From NCBI RefSeq assembly GCF_001436035.1, contig NZ_AYYM01000003.1:16399-80398 (forward strand): 64,000 bases of DNA, given 5' to 3'. The notes below the pieces were generated by a model that was not told the DNA's origin, ran no database searches, and worked only from the letters and a program-made list of their open reading frames with translations. The stretch is from Fructilactobacillus sanfranciscensis DSM 20451 (GTDB lineage: Bacteria > Bacillota > Bacilli > Lactobacillales > Lactobacillaceae). A program made the translations under genes and the position numbers. Of this stretch, positions 1 to 8,613 are shown piece after piece (positions within the stretch are counted from its first letter, which is position 1; each line of letters opens with the position of its first letter).

Positions 1-478
1 AGCAGGGAGGTTAAAAATGGTGTGCACTCCCGGAGTAGTTCCAGCAGCTGCAGTTAAGGCTGTTGGAATATGAAGCCCAAAGTTATCGAGTAGGTTCACT
101 AGATAACCCGACCAACCTATTGAAACGGTAGCAGCTCCCAGAGCATATTCCAAAATCAAGTCCCATCCAATGATAAAAGCAGTAATTTCGCCAAAAGCAA
201 ATGAGTATGTGTAAGCCGATCCTGAAATTGGAGCCATTGAAGCGAATTTAGCGTAACAAAGTCCAGCAAATCCACAACAGATAGCAGCTAACAGAAACGA
301 AAGAGCTAGTCCTGGTCCAGCAACTAATGCTCCTTTACCAGTTAGCACAAAAATCCCAGTTCCAATAATGGCCCCAATTCCTAAAAAGGTAAGATCCCAA
401 GTTTTTAGAGTTCTTGCTAAGGGAGTTTTTTGTTCTAACAAACCAGTGATGTCTTTTTTTTCTAAATAAAGATTTCAT
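1..478 (-). pseudogene. APC-family amino acid permease, 5' part, frameshifted at an A8 tract
   Basis: The reading frame from about position 452 down to the window edge encodes the N-terminal third of an APC-superfamily permease: the first helix motif GIGAIIGTGIF, then GKGALVAGPGLAL, a GFAGLCYAKFASM segment and a glycine/alanine-rich helix. This resembles cationic or branched amino acid permeases of the YfnA type. The only start with a good ribosome binding site (AAGGAG, ATG at 478) lies in another frame: the codons MKSLFRKK run into a run of eight A (452-459) and seven A would restore the permease frame. Upstream in the permease frame there is an immediate TGA. The gene is therefore broken, phase-variable, or misread at a homopolymer; the rest lies outside the window. 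Confidence 0.75.
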
Positions 479-623
479 TTTTATTCCTCCTTGTTTGTTA
501 AAATTCTAATTTTTAAGAATATACCACATAAATTAAAAATGTGTCAATGAAATTTAAACGTTTGTTCACGTTGCGAAAACGGACATGTCAAATACTGAAA
601 AATAAAAGATTATATAGAATAAA

Positions 624-653
624 AAAACGCGTAATCCGAAGATTACGCGTTTT
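624..653 (-). terminator. Stem-loop terminator of the YczE-like gene
   Basis: Perfect 13-bp stem AAAACGCGTAATC with a four-base loop; read on the minus strand it is followed by a run of seven T. It sits 22 bp after the stop of the membrane protein gene. Confidence 0.9.
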
Positions 654-675
654 AAAATACTTAATATTTTATTTT

Positions 676-1458
676 TTAATTCTTTTTATTGATATCATCA
701 TCAATATCAGTAGCTACAATTGATTCCTCTAGTTCAGGGTCAATATCAACTGCTTGATGCTTTAAGCTAGGAAAGACACGTTTGTCAGCCAAACCAGTGA
801 TATTACCTTGGAATAAGAATGCAAAGATGGTACCAATTCCGTAGTAAGTAAACTGATGAGTAATGGCAAAAGCAATTACTCCCATAATGGTAGGAGGAAT
901 GTATGAAGCCCACATTGCTTTTCCAGCAGCCCCTTTAAAGTACTTGAAACGCAAGATTTGCATCAAATCATCAGCAGGATGTAAAACAAGGTTAACTCGT
1001 TGATAAATTGAGATAGCAATCGCGATTAAAGAAACTCCAAAGAAGTTAATTAAGACATAAAGAATGATTAAGCCAATTGAATGTGCTTCTGGTAATTTGA
1101 TGGTAGTGGTAAAGAGGGTGTAGAAAGTTTGAATCAACCATGAGAAAGGTACCATGAAGATTACGTTTCCTAATGCACGACCCCAATCCCAACGACCAAC
1201 CAAAATGGCATTTAAGACGGTAATCACAATTCCTAGAATTAAGAAAGCCCAGAACAAGTTCCAATGGAAAGCAATTCCAAAGTTGGTTTCCGCAGCAGTC
1301 CAGTAGGCAGAACCTAAGAATGATGGGAAAACTTTGGCACTAGTAACTAAAGTTAATACGTTACCAAGTGAGTTAATTACTAAGGAAATTACAAAGTAAA
1401 TAATTGAAGCTTTCATAGAGATTGTACGAGGGGTTTTTTTGTTTTTTTTAACAGCCAT
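676..1458 (-). CDS. YczE/YyaS/YitT-type integral membrane protein
   Basis: Protein of 260 residues with a basic N-terminus (MAVKKNKKTPR), about five or six hydrophobic segments and an acidic C-terminal tail (residues about 235-260). The segment HPADDLMQILR after a membrane helix is like the conserved loop of the YczE/YyaS family; family members are membrane proteins of mostly unknown function. The ATG follows a GAGGAGAATTTAC ribosome binding site. It lies 21 bp after the dehydrogenase gene on the same strand, so the two are probably cotranscribed; a role in transport related to the dehydrogenase substrate is only a guess. Confidence 0.6.
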   Translation of the reverse strand: MAVKKNKKTPRTISMKASIIYFVISLVINSLGNVLTLVTSAKVFPSFLGSAYWTAAETNFGIAFHWNLFWAFLILGIVITVLNAILVGRWDWGRALGNVIFMVPFSWLIQTFYTLFTTTIKLPEAHSIGLIILYVLINFFGVSLIAIAISIYQRVNLVLHPADDLMQILRFKYFKGAAGKAMWASYIPPTIMGVIAFAITHQFTYYGIGTIFAFLFQGNITGLADKRVFPSLKHQAVDIDPELEESIVATDIDDDINKKN

Positions 1459-1479
1459 GTAAATTCTCCTCGTATTTAA

Positions 1480-2505
1480 TTATTTAAGGTTTGGGTTAAC
1501 TGCAACAACAGTCTTACCAGTCATAGGTGTAGTCTTGTTCAATACATCTTCAACTTGGTCTAAGCTAATTGTGTTAGCTTGGTATGGTTCAACTTCAACT
1601 GCACCAGTTTCAAGTAATGCAAGAGTGTCTTCGAATGAGTTAGGGTTAATCATTGAACCTTTAACAGTTAATTGTTTCTTGAAAATTTCGTAAGTGTTCA
1701 TTGAGAAAGTTTGGCCTGGTTCACCAACACCGAACATGAATACTTGAGCACCATTGTTAGTGTGTTTAACGGCAGCTTCTTGAGTTTCAGGCTTACCAAC
1801 GGCTTCGATTACGATATCGTAATCACCAGGAATTTCTTCTTTAGTTGTGTTAACAACGTGGGTTAATTTTAATTCTTTTTGTTCTTTAGCAAGAAGATCG
1901 TCATGACGACCAGTCATAGTGATGTTACGGATTCCGTAAGCTCTTAATAATTGAGCAAATAATTTAGCCATGAAACCATCACCAATGATTAAAGCACTCA
2001 TATGTGGTTGGATGTTTTCCATGATGTGCATAGTGTGAACACCACATGAGATAGGTTCCATTGAACATGCAGCTTTAAGTGAAACTGCATCTGGAATGCG
2101 GTAAACAACAGTATCAGGAGCAGTGAAGTATTGTTCCAAACCACCATCACGAGTTACACCAACTGCAGAAAGGTTTTCACATTCTTCAAAAAGACCAGTG
2201 TGACAGTAGAAACAGTGACCACAGTAAATGTTAGGGTCAACGGAAACACGGTCTCCTTCTTTAAATTCAGTAACATTCTTACCAACAGCTTTAACAACAC
2301 CAGAGTTTTCGTGTCCTAAAACAATTGGAGGAACAGCATCTGCTGAACCTGGAAGTCCATTAAAGAGGGCGTCATCAGTTCCACAAATACCAGCGTAAGC
2401 AGTTTCAATTAATACTTCGTTGTCTTTTGGAGTTGGAATGTCACGTTCTTCCATTTTCATTTCTTGTTTGCCAGTCATTACTAAAGCTTTCATTTTTTCA
2501 GCCAT
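1480..2505 (-). CDS. Zinc-dependent medium-chain alcohol/polyol dehydrogenase
   Basis: Cytosolic NAD(P)-dependent oxidoreductase of 341 residues. Catalytic zinc ligands are visible as C41 (AGICGTD) and H65-E66 (LGHEN); the structural zinc site is complete with C95, C98, C101 and C109. The Rossmann domain begins near residue 170 with IIGDGFMAKL. This pattern fits the sorbitol/L-iditol dehydrogenase and butanediol dehydrogenase group; the exact substrate cannot be told from sequence. Start ATG at 2505 is preceded by AAGAGGAGATCT. First gene of a probable two-gene operon with the downstream membrane protein, divergent from the ribokinase fusion. Confidence 0.85.
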   Translation of the reverse strand: MAEKMKALVMTGKQEMKMEERDIPTPKDNEVLIETAYAGICGTDDALFNGLPGSADAVPPIVLGHENSGVVKAVGKNVTEFKEGDRVSVDPNIYCGHCFYCHTGLFEECENLSAVGVTRDGGLEQYFTAPDTVVYRIPDAVSLKAACSMEPISCGVHTMHIMENIQPHMSALIIGDGFMAKLFAQLLRAYGIRNITMTGRHDDLLAKEQKELKLTHVVNTTKEEIPGDYDIVIEAVGKPETQEAAVKHTNNGAQVFMFGVGEPGQTFSMNTYEIFKKQLTVKGSMINPNSFEDTLALLETGAVEVEPYQANTISLDQVEDVLNKTTPMTGKTVVAVNPNLK

Positions 2506-2850
2506 AATAGATCTCCTCTTAAATATAATTTATATAGTTACATTTATGAGCAAGCCTAACAAAATTGCTAATTTGTGTATTGAACGATAAAATTCTGTTT
2601 TGCTTGCCCTTTGCTCTTACAAGAGTAAGAGATTTCCTTACTGATTGCAAGGTGTTTTACTGATTAATTTTTATTTCACAAACTTTAAATGCAAAGGTTA
2701 TAGGGCCAAAGCCTATCATGACAACCAAAAAATCAATTATGTTTTTTCAAAGCTTCGTTTAATATTTCACAAAGTTTTTTAAAATAAGAAAACGCTTACA
2801 TTGATTAGAAAGTGCGTTATAATTAAGGTGGAAAAGAGGAGGCTACAAAG
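2506..2850. other. Divergent intergenic region between dehydrogenase and rbsK-rpiA
   Basis: No gene is seen in these 345 bp. The region holds a short hairpin (CTCTTAC, four-base loop, GTAAGAG at 2614-2631), AT-rich promoter-like tracts for the leftward dehydrogenase, and the cre-like site and promoter of the rightward fusion gene. The hairpin has no T-run and is a possible operator. Confidence 0.6.
2787..2823 (+). promoter_or_regulatory. cre-like CcpA site overlapping the rbsK-rpiA promoter
   Basis: AGAAAACGCTTACA at 2787-2800 matches the catabolite responsive element consensus TGNAANCGNTNNCA except for the first base. Its last six bases (CTTACA) serve as a poor -35 box, 17 bp before a perfect -10 TATAAT at 2818-2823. 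CcpA binding here would block RNA polymerase, consistent with glucose repression of ribose use. The match is seen; the regulation is inferred. Confidence 0.65.
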
Positions 2851-4473
2851 ATGAAAAAAATTATTGTCGTCGGTTCGACTAATGTAGATAAAGTTCTAAA
2901 TGTTGAAAAATATGCCCTTCCAGGTGAAACTTTGGCTATTAATACTTACCAACAATCACATGGTGGTGGTAAAGGTGCTAACCAAGCTATTGCAGCTGCT
3001 CGTTCTGGAGCAGACACTACATTTATTACTAAACTAGGTAATGATGAAGATGCGAAAATGATGGTTAAGGGTTTTAAAGCAGACGGAATGAATATTGACG
3101 ATGTGATTACAACCACCGATCAAGAAACCGGAAAAGCTTACATCACTGTTGATAAATCAGGTCAAAATTCGATTTATGTCTATGGTGGTGCAAATATGGC
3201 CATGACTCCTACTGATGTTGACGCCCACAAATCGGCAATTATTAATGCTGATCGTGTAATTGCTCAATTGGAAATTCCTGTTCCAGCAGTTATTGAGGCC
3301 TTTAAGATTGCGAAAGAACATGGCGTACAGACGATTTTGAACCCAGCTCCTGCTAAGGAACTTCCAGAAGAATTACTAAAATTAACAGATATTATTACTC
3401 CTAATGAATCAGAAGCAGCAACCTTAACTGGAATTGAAGTTAAAGATGAAACATCGATGTTAGCCAATGCAAAATTCTTCTTTGAAAGAGGAATTAAGAT
3501 GGTTATAATCACCGTTGGTGGGCGTGGCTCGTTTTTTGCTACCCCAGATGACCATGCTTTAATTCCACCATTTCCAGCAAAGGTAGTTGATACTACTGCA
3601 GCCGGAGATACCTTTATTGGTTCTCTTGCATCACAACTAGAAATTGATTTGTCAAATATTCGAAAAGCAATGCTTTATGCTAGTCATGCTTCATCATTAA
3701 CTATTCAAGTTGCAGGTGCACAGAATTCAATTCCAACCAGAGAAGCAATTTTGAATGTCATTAATCAAGATCAGATGACTAAAACAGAAATTGAAAAACA
3801 AAAAGCTCAAGCTGCAGCCTATGCTGCTAAACTTGTTCCTGACCATATTGTATTGGGATTGGGATCAGGAACAACAGCTGCTTACTTTGTTAAAGCCATT
3901 AATCAACGAATCAATGATGAGCATTTAGATATTCAATGTGTTGCAACTTCAGTGGGGACAGAAAAATTAGCTGAAAAGTTGGGCATGCGGATGTTAGATG
4001 TTAACACTATTGATCAAGTAGATTTAACGGTTGATGGTGCGGATGTTGTTGATCATCAACTTAACGGAATTAAAGGTGGTGGTGCAGCACTACTATTTGA
4101 AAAACTTGTTGCTGATATGTCTAAGCAAAATATCTGGATTGTTGATCAGAGTAAATACACCGATTCTTTAGCTGGGCATATTTTAACAATTGAAGTAATT
4201 CCTTTTGGTGGAATGGGAGTCTTTCGTTATTTGAAGGAAAATGGATATCAACCAGAATTTCGCTTTAAAGATAACGGTGATATATTGGAAACTGATTCAG
4301 GTAATTATTTAATTAACATTATCATTCCAAAAGATGCTGACTTAGAAAAATTATCCATTGATTTGAAGAAGCAAACTGGAGTAGTAGAACACGGGTTGTT
4401 CTTAAATGTTTGTGACGAATTAATTATTGGTGGAGATCAAATTAAAACAATTAAGCGTTCAGATCTATCTTAA
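2851..4473 (+). CDS. rbsK-rpiA: Fused ribokinase / ribose-5-phosphate isomerase A
   Basis: A single 540-residue frame carries two enzymes that are normally separate. Residues 1 to about 305 are a PfkB-family ribokinase with GGGKGANQA (38-46) and DTTAAGDTF (247-255, catalytic base D253). Residues about 309 to 540 are ribose-5-phosphate isomerase A with GLGSGTT (336-342), DGAD (395-398) and GIKGGGAAL (407 onward). The junction is at M309, which keeps its ancestral ATG but has no ribosome binding site before it. The fusion would turn ribose into ribulose 5-phosphate by two successive steps feeding the phosphoketolase pathway. I recall a similar bifunctional annotation in F. sanfranciscensis. Start ATG follows AGAGGAGG. 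No ribose transporter is adjacent. Confidence 0.93.
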   Translation: MKKIIVVGSTNVDKVLNVEKYALPGETLAINTYQQSHGGGKGANQAIAAARSGADTTFITKLGNDEDAKMMVKGFKADGMNIDDVITTTDQETGKAYITVDKSGQNSIYVYGGANMAMTPTDVDAHKSAIINADRVIAQLEIPVPAVIEAFKIAKEHGVQTILNPAPAKELPEELLKLTDIITPNESEAATLTGIEVKDETSMLANAKFFFERGIKMVIITVGGRGSFFATPDDHALIPPFPAKVVDTTAAGDTFIGSLASQLEIDLSNIRKAMLYASHASSLTIQVAGAQNSIPTREAILNVINQDQMTKTEIEKQKAQAAAYAAKLVPDHIVLGLGSGTTAAYFVKAINQRINDEHLDIQCVATSVGTEKLAEKLGMRMLDVNTIDQVDLTVDGADVVDHQLNGIKGGGAALLFEKLVADMSKQNIWIVDQSKYTDSLAGHILTIEVIPFGGMGVFRYLKENGYQPEFRFKDNGDILETDSGNYLINIIIPKDADLEKLSIDLKKQTGVVEHGLFLNVCDELIIGGDQIKTIKRSDLS

Positions 4474-4554
4474 ATAAAATAGTCTAATTTGTGTTAAATT
4501 AGAGTGTTAAATTAGAGATGAACAAAGTAAAAGAAAACGTTGGAGGTATACATT

Positions 4555-4803
4555 ATGAAAGAAGTTTCAATTAACAAAATTATTGTGGGATTAATTGCTT
4601 ATCGAATTGATGATTCACAAGTTATTTACAATGATGGTCAAGGTGTACTTAAATCTGATGATGATATTCTTGATGGTTACATTCGTGATAGCAAAATCAT
4701 TACAGTCGTAACCCCTTCAGGTAAAGAAGTTAGACTTGAATACAAAGTAGATGTTCCTAACAAACGCGTTTTAATTAATAATTCAGCTGCTGAATTAGCT
4801 TAA
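4555..4803 (+). CDS. Small hypothetical protein (82 aa)
   Basis: Unrecognised acidic protein without signal peptide or membrane segment; predicted to alternate beta strands (IIVGLIAYRID, IITVVTPSGK, VRLEYKV). The ATG at 4555 lies eight bases after GGAGG; a TTG fifteen bases upstream is in the binding site itself and is rejected. It is preceded by direct repeats of GTGTTAAATTAGAG (about 4491-4517). It stands alone between the ribokinase fusion and amtB. No function proposed. Confidence 0.7.
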   Translation: MKEVSINKIIVGLIAYRIDDSQVIYNDGQGVLKSDDDILDGYIRDSKIITVVTPSGKEVRLEYKVDVPNKRVLINNSAAELA

Positions 4804-4815
4804 TTAATTTCAAGT

Positions 4816-4853
4816 AAAAGTTCGATTTTCTTTGGAAAATTGGGCTTTTTTGT
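4816..4853 (+). terminator. Probable terminator after the 82-aa gene
   Basis: Imperfect stem-loop (AAAGTTCGATTTTC pairing with the GAAAATTGGGCTTTTTT region) ending in a T-run, a few bases after the stop codon. Confidence 0.5.
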
Positions 4854-4943
4854 TTGATGTCACGATTTATAACACTAAACCTATTCAAGCTAAAAATAAA
4901 CAGATATACTTGCAACATTAATTGATTAGGGGGAATTTATTTC

Positions 4944-6134
4944 ATGGCAACTAACATTGTGTTTATCTTTGTTTGTTCAGTATTAGTATTTTTTATGACA
5001 CCAGGATTATCTTTTTTTTATGGGGGAATGGTTCCTAAGAAACAAGTTAACAATACATTGATGTCAGTTTTCATCATGTGTAGTATTCCTGTTCTATTAT
5101 GGGTAATTTGTGGTTACTCACTTTCATTTTCTGGGAACAACTGGAACTTGATTGGCGATTTACATAATTTCATGTTACATAACGTTAAAATGGGTGCTGT
5201 TTCAGCATTAACGGATGGCAAATTAAATAATGTAACGTTCATTATTTTTCAAATGATGTTTGCTGTGATTACACCAGCTTTGTTTGTAGGTGCAATTGTA
5301 GGACGGATGGACTTTAAATTTTTGATTTCATTTGTTGTTTTATGGTCAATATTTGTTTACTATCCAATGGTACATATGGTTTGGGGTGGAGGATTTCTTC
5401 AAGGATTAGGTGCGCTAGATTTTGCCGGTGGACTAGTTGTTCACATTAATGCTGGTGTTACGGCGTTAATCTTAGCATGGTTCTTGGGACCTCGTTTAGT
5501 TAAGCAAAATGCTAGTCCAGCTAACTTAAGTTGGGTAGTTTTAGGTACTTCAATGCTTTGGGTTGGCTGGTATGGATTCAATGCTGGTTCTGCATTGGGA
5601 ATGAACACGATTGCCATGCAAGCAATGCTTACTACCACAGTTGCAACGGCGACTGCGATGTTAGTTTGGATCATTTTAGATGTTTTCTTTAAGAAAAATG
5701 CTTCATTATTAGGAATTTGTTCCGGGGCAGTCTGTGGGTTAGTTGCCATCACGCCAGCCTGTGGTTACGTAACAATCACTGGATCAATGGTAATTGGGTT
5801 AGTTGCTACTTTGGCAAGTTACTTATTCATTAATAAGGTTAAGCCAATCATTAAAATTGATGATACTTTGGACGCCTTTGGTTGTCATGGAATTGCTGGA
5901 ATTGTTGGAAGTATTCTAACTGGATTATTTGCCAGTAAAGCAGTTAATCCAACGATTTCAGAAAGTGGTTTTTTTGAAGGTGGATCTTTACATCTACTTG
6001 GAATTCAATTAGGAGCAACCATTTTTACCGTGATTTTCACTGTTGTAATTGTTTCAATCGTGATTTTGGGACTTAAACAAATCATCAGAATGAGAATTTC
6101 AAAAGCTGAAGAAAAGCTTCGCGAATTAATGTAG
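4944..6134 (+). CDS. amtB: Ammonium transporter, Amt family
   Basis: Integral membrane channel of 396 residues with about eleven transmembrane helices, moving ammonium into the cell. Family hallmarks: N-terminal FMTPGLSFFYGGM, the pore histidine in GGLVVHINAG, and the second pore histidine in DAFGCHGIAGIVGS. The start ATG follows AGGGGGAATTTATTTC. Most bacteria pair amtB with the PII regulator glnK; no glnK is next to it, and the following gene is an acetyltransferase 8 bp downstream, probably cotranscribed. The C-terminal tail is short and basic (IIRMRISKAEEK). Confidence 0.95.
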   Translation: MATNIVFIFVCSVLVFFMTPGLSFFYGGMVPKKQVNNTLMSVFIMCSIPVLLWVICGYSLSFSGNNWNLIGDLHNFMLHNVKMGAVSALTDGKLNNVTFIIFQMMFAVITPALFVGAIVGRMDFKFLISFVVLWSIFVYYPMVHMVWGGGFLQGLGALDFAGGLVVHINAGVTALILAWFLGPRLVKQNASPANLSWVVLGTSMLWVGWYGFNAGSALGMNTIAMQAMLTTTVATATAMLVWIILDVFFKKNASLLGICSGAVCGLVAITPACGYVTITGSMVIGLVATLASYLFINKVKPIIKIDDTLDAFGCHGIAGIVGSILTGLFASKAVNPTISESGFFEGGSLHLLGIQLGATIFTVIFTVVIVSIVILGLKQIIRMRISKAEEKLRELM

Positions 6135-6142
6135 GAGATAAA

Positions 6143-6634
6143 ATGGCAGAATTTGAATTTGCTGATCATAAGGACCTTCCACGGATTGTAGAAATTTATA
6201 ATCAAGCGATTCCTGGTCGCTTAGCAACTGCAGATACCGAACCGATAACCGTTGCCAGTAGAGAAAAATGGTTTCAGGAATTTAATCATGATCATTACCC
6301 AATTTGGGTAATTAAAGTTAATCATCAAATCGTTGGTTGGATTTCGCTCGAAGCGTTTTATGGTAGACCAGCTTATGGTAAAACAGCAGAAATTTCAATT
6401 TACTTTGCTAATGATTATCACCACCATGGTTTAGGTCAACAAGCACTGCAGTTTGTTGAGGCTCAACTACCAAAGCTAAAAATTAATACAATTGTGGCAT
6501 TTATCTTTTCTCATAATATTCCTAGTCAGGGATTGTTTAAGAAAAACGGTTTTGCAAAGTGGGCGCATTTGCCTGATGTAGCCGTGATGGATGATAAATT
6601 ATATAGTGTCGATATTTTAGGAAAAAAATATTAA
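6143..6634 (+). CDS. GNAT N-acetyltransferase, phosphinothricin acetyltransferase-like
   Basis: Cytosolic 163-residue GNAT-fold acetyl-CoA transferase. It has the N-terminal motif DLPRIVEIYNQAI, an acidic patch near residue 80 (TAEISIYFANDYHHHGLGQQAL) that holds the acetyl-CoA pyrophosphate loop, and the C-terminal SHNIPSQGLFKKNGF motif. This order matches the PAT/YwnH group that acetylates small amines, including methionine sulfone or phosphinothricin; the natural substrate is unknown. ATG follows TAGGAGATAAA and lies 8 bp after amtB. Confidence 0.8.
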   Translation: MAEFEFADHKDLPRIVEIYNQAIPGRLATADTEPITVASREKWFQEFNHDHYPIWVIKVNHQIVGWISLEAFYGRPAYGKTAEISIYFANDYHHHGLGQQALQFVEAQLPKLKINTIVAFIFSHNIPSQGLFKKNGFAKWAHLPDVAVMDDKLYSVDILGKKY

Positions 6635-6640
6635 TAAAAA

Positions 6641-6675
6641 AAGCTCGATGAATTTTAAAAAAATTCATCGAGCTT
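6641..6675. terminator. Bidirectional terminator between convergent genes
   Basis: Fifteen-bp stem AAGCTCGATGAATTT with A-rich left and T-rich right flanks, between the convergent acetyltransferase and map genes. Confidence 0.92.
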
Positions 6676-6685
6676 TTAATTTTGA

Positions 6686-7483
6686 TTATTTTAATAAATA
6701 TTTAGCATCAATATCAGGATCTTGAGAAGTTAAAATCTTAGGCCCATCATTAGTAATTACTAAAGTGTGTTCATATTGTGCTGAAAGGGAACCGTCAGCC
6801 GTAACGTAATAAGTCCAATCATCTTTAGCATCATAACGATCTTTAATTTTCCAAGTACCAAGTGTAACCATTGGTTCAATGGTAATCGTCATTCCGGGAC
6901 GTAAGCGAAGCCCTTGACCTTTTTCACCATATGCAGGAACAGCAGGATCTTCATGAATTGAAGGTTGAATTCCGTGACCAATTAGTTCGCGGACATCACC
7001 CATACCATTTTCATCTTCAACATATTCTTGAATGGCAGCACCAATATCACCAATTCGATTACCAACTTGAGCTTGATCAATACCCTTGTAAAGGGCAGTT
7101 TTGGTAACTTTCATTAATTTTTTGGCTTCAGGACTTACATCACCAACGGCATAAGTCCAACACGAATCGCTTTCAAATCCATCTTTGTTGACACACATGT
7201 CAACTTTAACTAGATCACCGTTTTTGAGTTTTAAACCCTTACGGGGAATTCCATGAGCAACTTCGTCGTTGATAGAAATACAAGTTCCAAATTTGTAACC
7301 ATCAAATCCCTTTTCAGAGGGAGTAGCTCCATGTTCGGTAATGTATTTGTCAGCAAATTCTTCAATTTTCCAAGTATCGAGACCTGGTTTGATAAGTTTA
7401 CGTAATCCTTGGTGAACACCAGCTAAAACAGCGCCAGATTCAGCCATTTTTTTAATTTCACGATCTGATTTTAATGTAATCAA
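6686..7483 (-). CDS. map: Methionine aminopeptidase type I
   Basis: Removes the initiator methionine from nascent proteins. The 265-residue M24 fold is complete: substrate histidine H77 (AHGIP) and the five metal ligands D95, D106, H170, E203 and E238 are all visible. There is no N-terminal zinc extension and no SH3 linker, so it is the short cytosolic form typical of Firmicutes. The start ATG follows AAAGGAGAAAACTCACTTG with a spacing of about 10. It is not in the usual secY-adk-map-infA cluster; it is monocistronic here. Confidence 0.95.
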   Translation of the reverse strand: MITLKSDREIKKMAESGAVLAGVHQGLRKLIKPGLDTWKIEEFADKYITEHGATPSEKGFDGYKFGTCISINDEVAHGIPRKGLKLKNGDLVKVDMCVNKDGFESDSCWTYAVGDVSPEAKKLMKVTKTALYKGIDQAQVGNRIGDIGAAIQEYVEDENGMGDVRELIGHGIQPSIHEDPAVPAYGEKGQGLRLRPGMTITIEPMVTLGTWKIKDRYDAKDDWTYYVTADGSLSAQYEHTLVITNDGPKILTSQDPDIDAKYLLK

Positions 7484-7555
7484 GTGAGTTTTCTCCTTTA
7501 ATAGTGATTTATTTCTATATGTCTAATATACCACTAATTAAAGAAGAAACGATTA

Positions 7556-8410
7556 CTAAAAGATTTGAGATTGTTCATTATAAATAATAGCAAAACCTCT
7601 AGGCCCAGCATGGAGCATTAAAGACGGACTAACATAACTGATTTCAGTGTTAATGTCTGGCCGAGCCTCTAAAATTTCAGCCGCAATTCTACGTACTTCA
7701 CTGTCATCATCGACAAATGGCAAACCGACGTCTTTGACATTGGGATTAGTAATGATATCTGCGACAATTTGATTTTCAATCTTACGTTGTTGTTTTTTAC
7801 CACGACACTTGTATTTGAATTGTAATTTATCGTTTTCTAATGTCAGTACGGGTTTCAATCTAATTACCGAAGAAATAAATCCGGTTGCTTTGCTAGCACG
7901 ACCTCCCTTTACCAAATAGTCTAAATTATTAATGAATAAGTAGACTTTGTTATCAGAAATTAAATTTTTTAATTTTTGAATGATTGTTTCTAATTCTGCC
8001 CCAGTTTCTGCCAGTTGAGCAGCTTTTAAAACTAAAAAGGATGTTCCCCGAGCGGCCGATTCGCTATTGATTACTTTAATTTGATTAGGAAATTGTTGGG
8101 CGGCCACTGTGGCTGTACTACTAGTTCCACTTAAAACACTCGCAATGTGGATGGAAATGATTTGGGCATCTGGATCTTGATCAATAATGGATTGATAAGC
8201 TGCAACAAAATCTCCCATACTTGGTTGACTAGTAGTGGGAAACTCTTTTTTAGTTGCCAAAATATCAGAAAATTCTTTAGAACTAATATCGATTTGATCT
8301 TTATAAGTTTTCCCTTCGAACATAACTTGAAGAGAAACCATTTGAATTTTGTATTTTTTAATTTCTTCAGCATTTAATTGGGTAGTTGTGTCAGTTACAA
8401 TATGAATCAT
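7556..8410 (-). CDS. DegV family fatty-acid-binding protein
   Basis: Cytosolic 284-residue DegV/EDD-fold protein; family members bind fatty acids and some (FakB) hand them to the FakA kinase. The N-terminal motif IVTDTTTQL, the segment PTTSQPS (fatty-acid site, near residue 60), HIASVLSGTSSTA and the loop NNLDYLVKGGRASK are characteristic. ATG follows TAAGGAGATTCTA. No fakA lies next to it, so whether it serves fatty acid uptake cannot be decided here. Confidence 0.92.
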   Translation of the reverse strand: MIHIVTDTTTQLNAEEIKKYKIQMVSLQVMFEGKTYKDQIDISSKEFSDILATKKEFPTTSQPSMGDFVAAYQSIIDQDPDAQIISIHIASVLSGTSSTATVAAQQFPNQIKVINSESAARGTSFLVLKAAQLAETGAELETIIQKLKNLISDNKVYLFINNLDYLVKGGRASKATGFISSVIRLKPVLTLENDKLQFKYKCRGKKQQRKIENQIVADIITNPNVKDVGLPFVDDDSEVRRIAAEILEARPDINTEISYVSPSLMLHAGPRGFAIIYNEQSQIF

Positions 8411-8613
8411 TAGAATCTCCTTAGTTGCGCAAATGTAATTAGCTTAATTATATAAATTAGACTTCGTTAAAAGAGAAAATTGAGATAATCAATTTTACGA
8501 ATGTGACTAAGTGGGGATTGGAAAACGTTTTGGAAGGTTACAGATTTAAATATCTGTAAAATAAAAAAGAAGCACTAGTCTTCTTTTTCACAGGATTATT
8601 ATAAATTCAAAGC
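8411..8613. terminator. Intergenic region with hairpins; terminator at 8564-8588
   Basis: No gene seen. The stretch contains the 10-bp palindrome AAAACGTTTT (8523-8532), a hairpin TTACAGAT...ATATCTGTAA (8538-8559) and a stem AAAAAGAAG / CTTCTTTTT (8564-8588) that would terminate transcription of the decayed MFS gene coming from the right. Confidence 0.55.

Noticed and set aside
8523..8532. AAAACGTTTT palindrome as a cre site
   Set aside because: Central CG only; the flanks TTGG/GGAA do not fit the cre consensus, so it is only reported as a palindrome.
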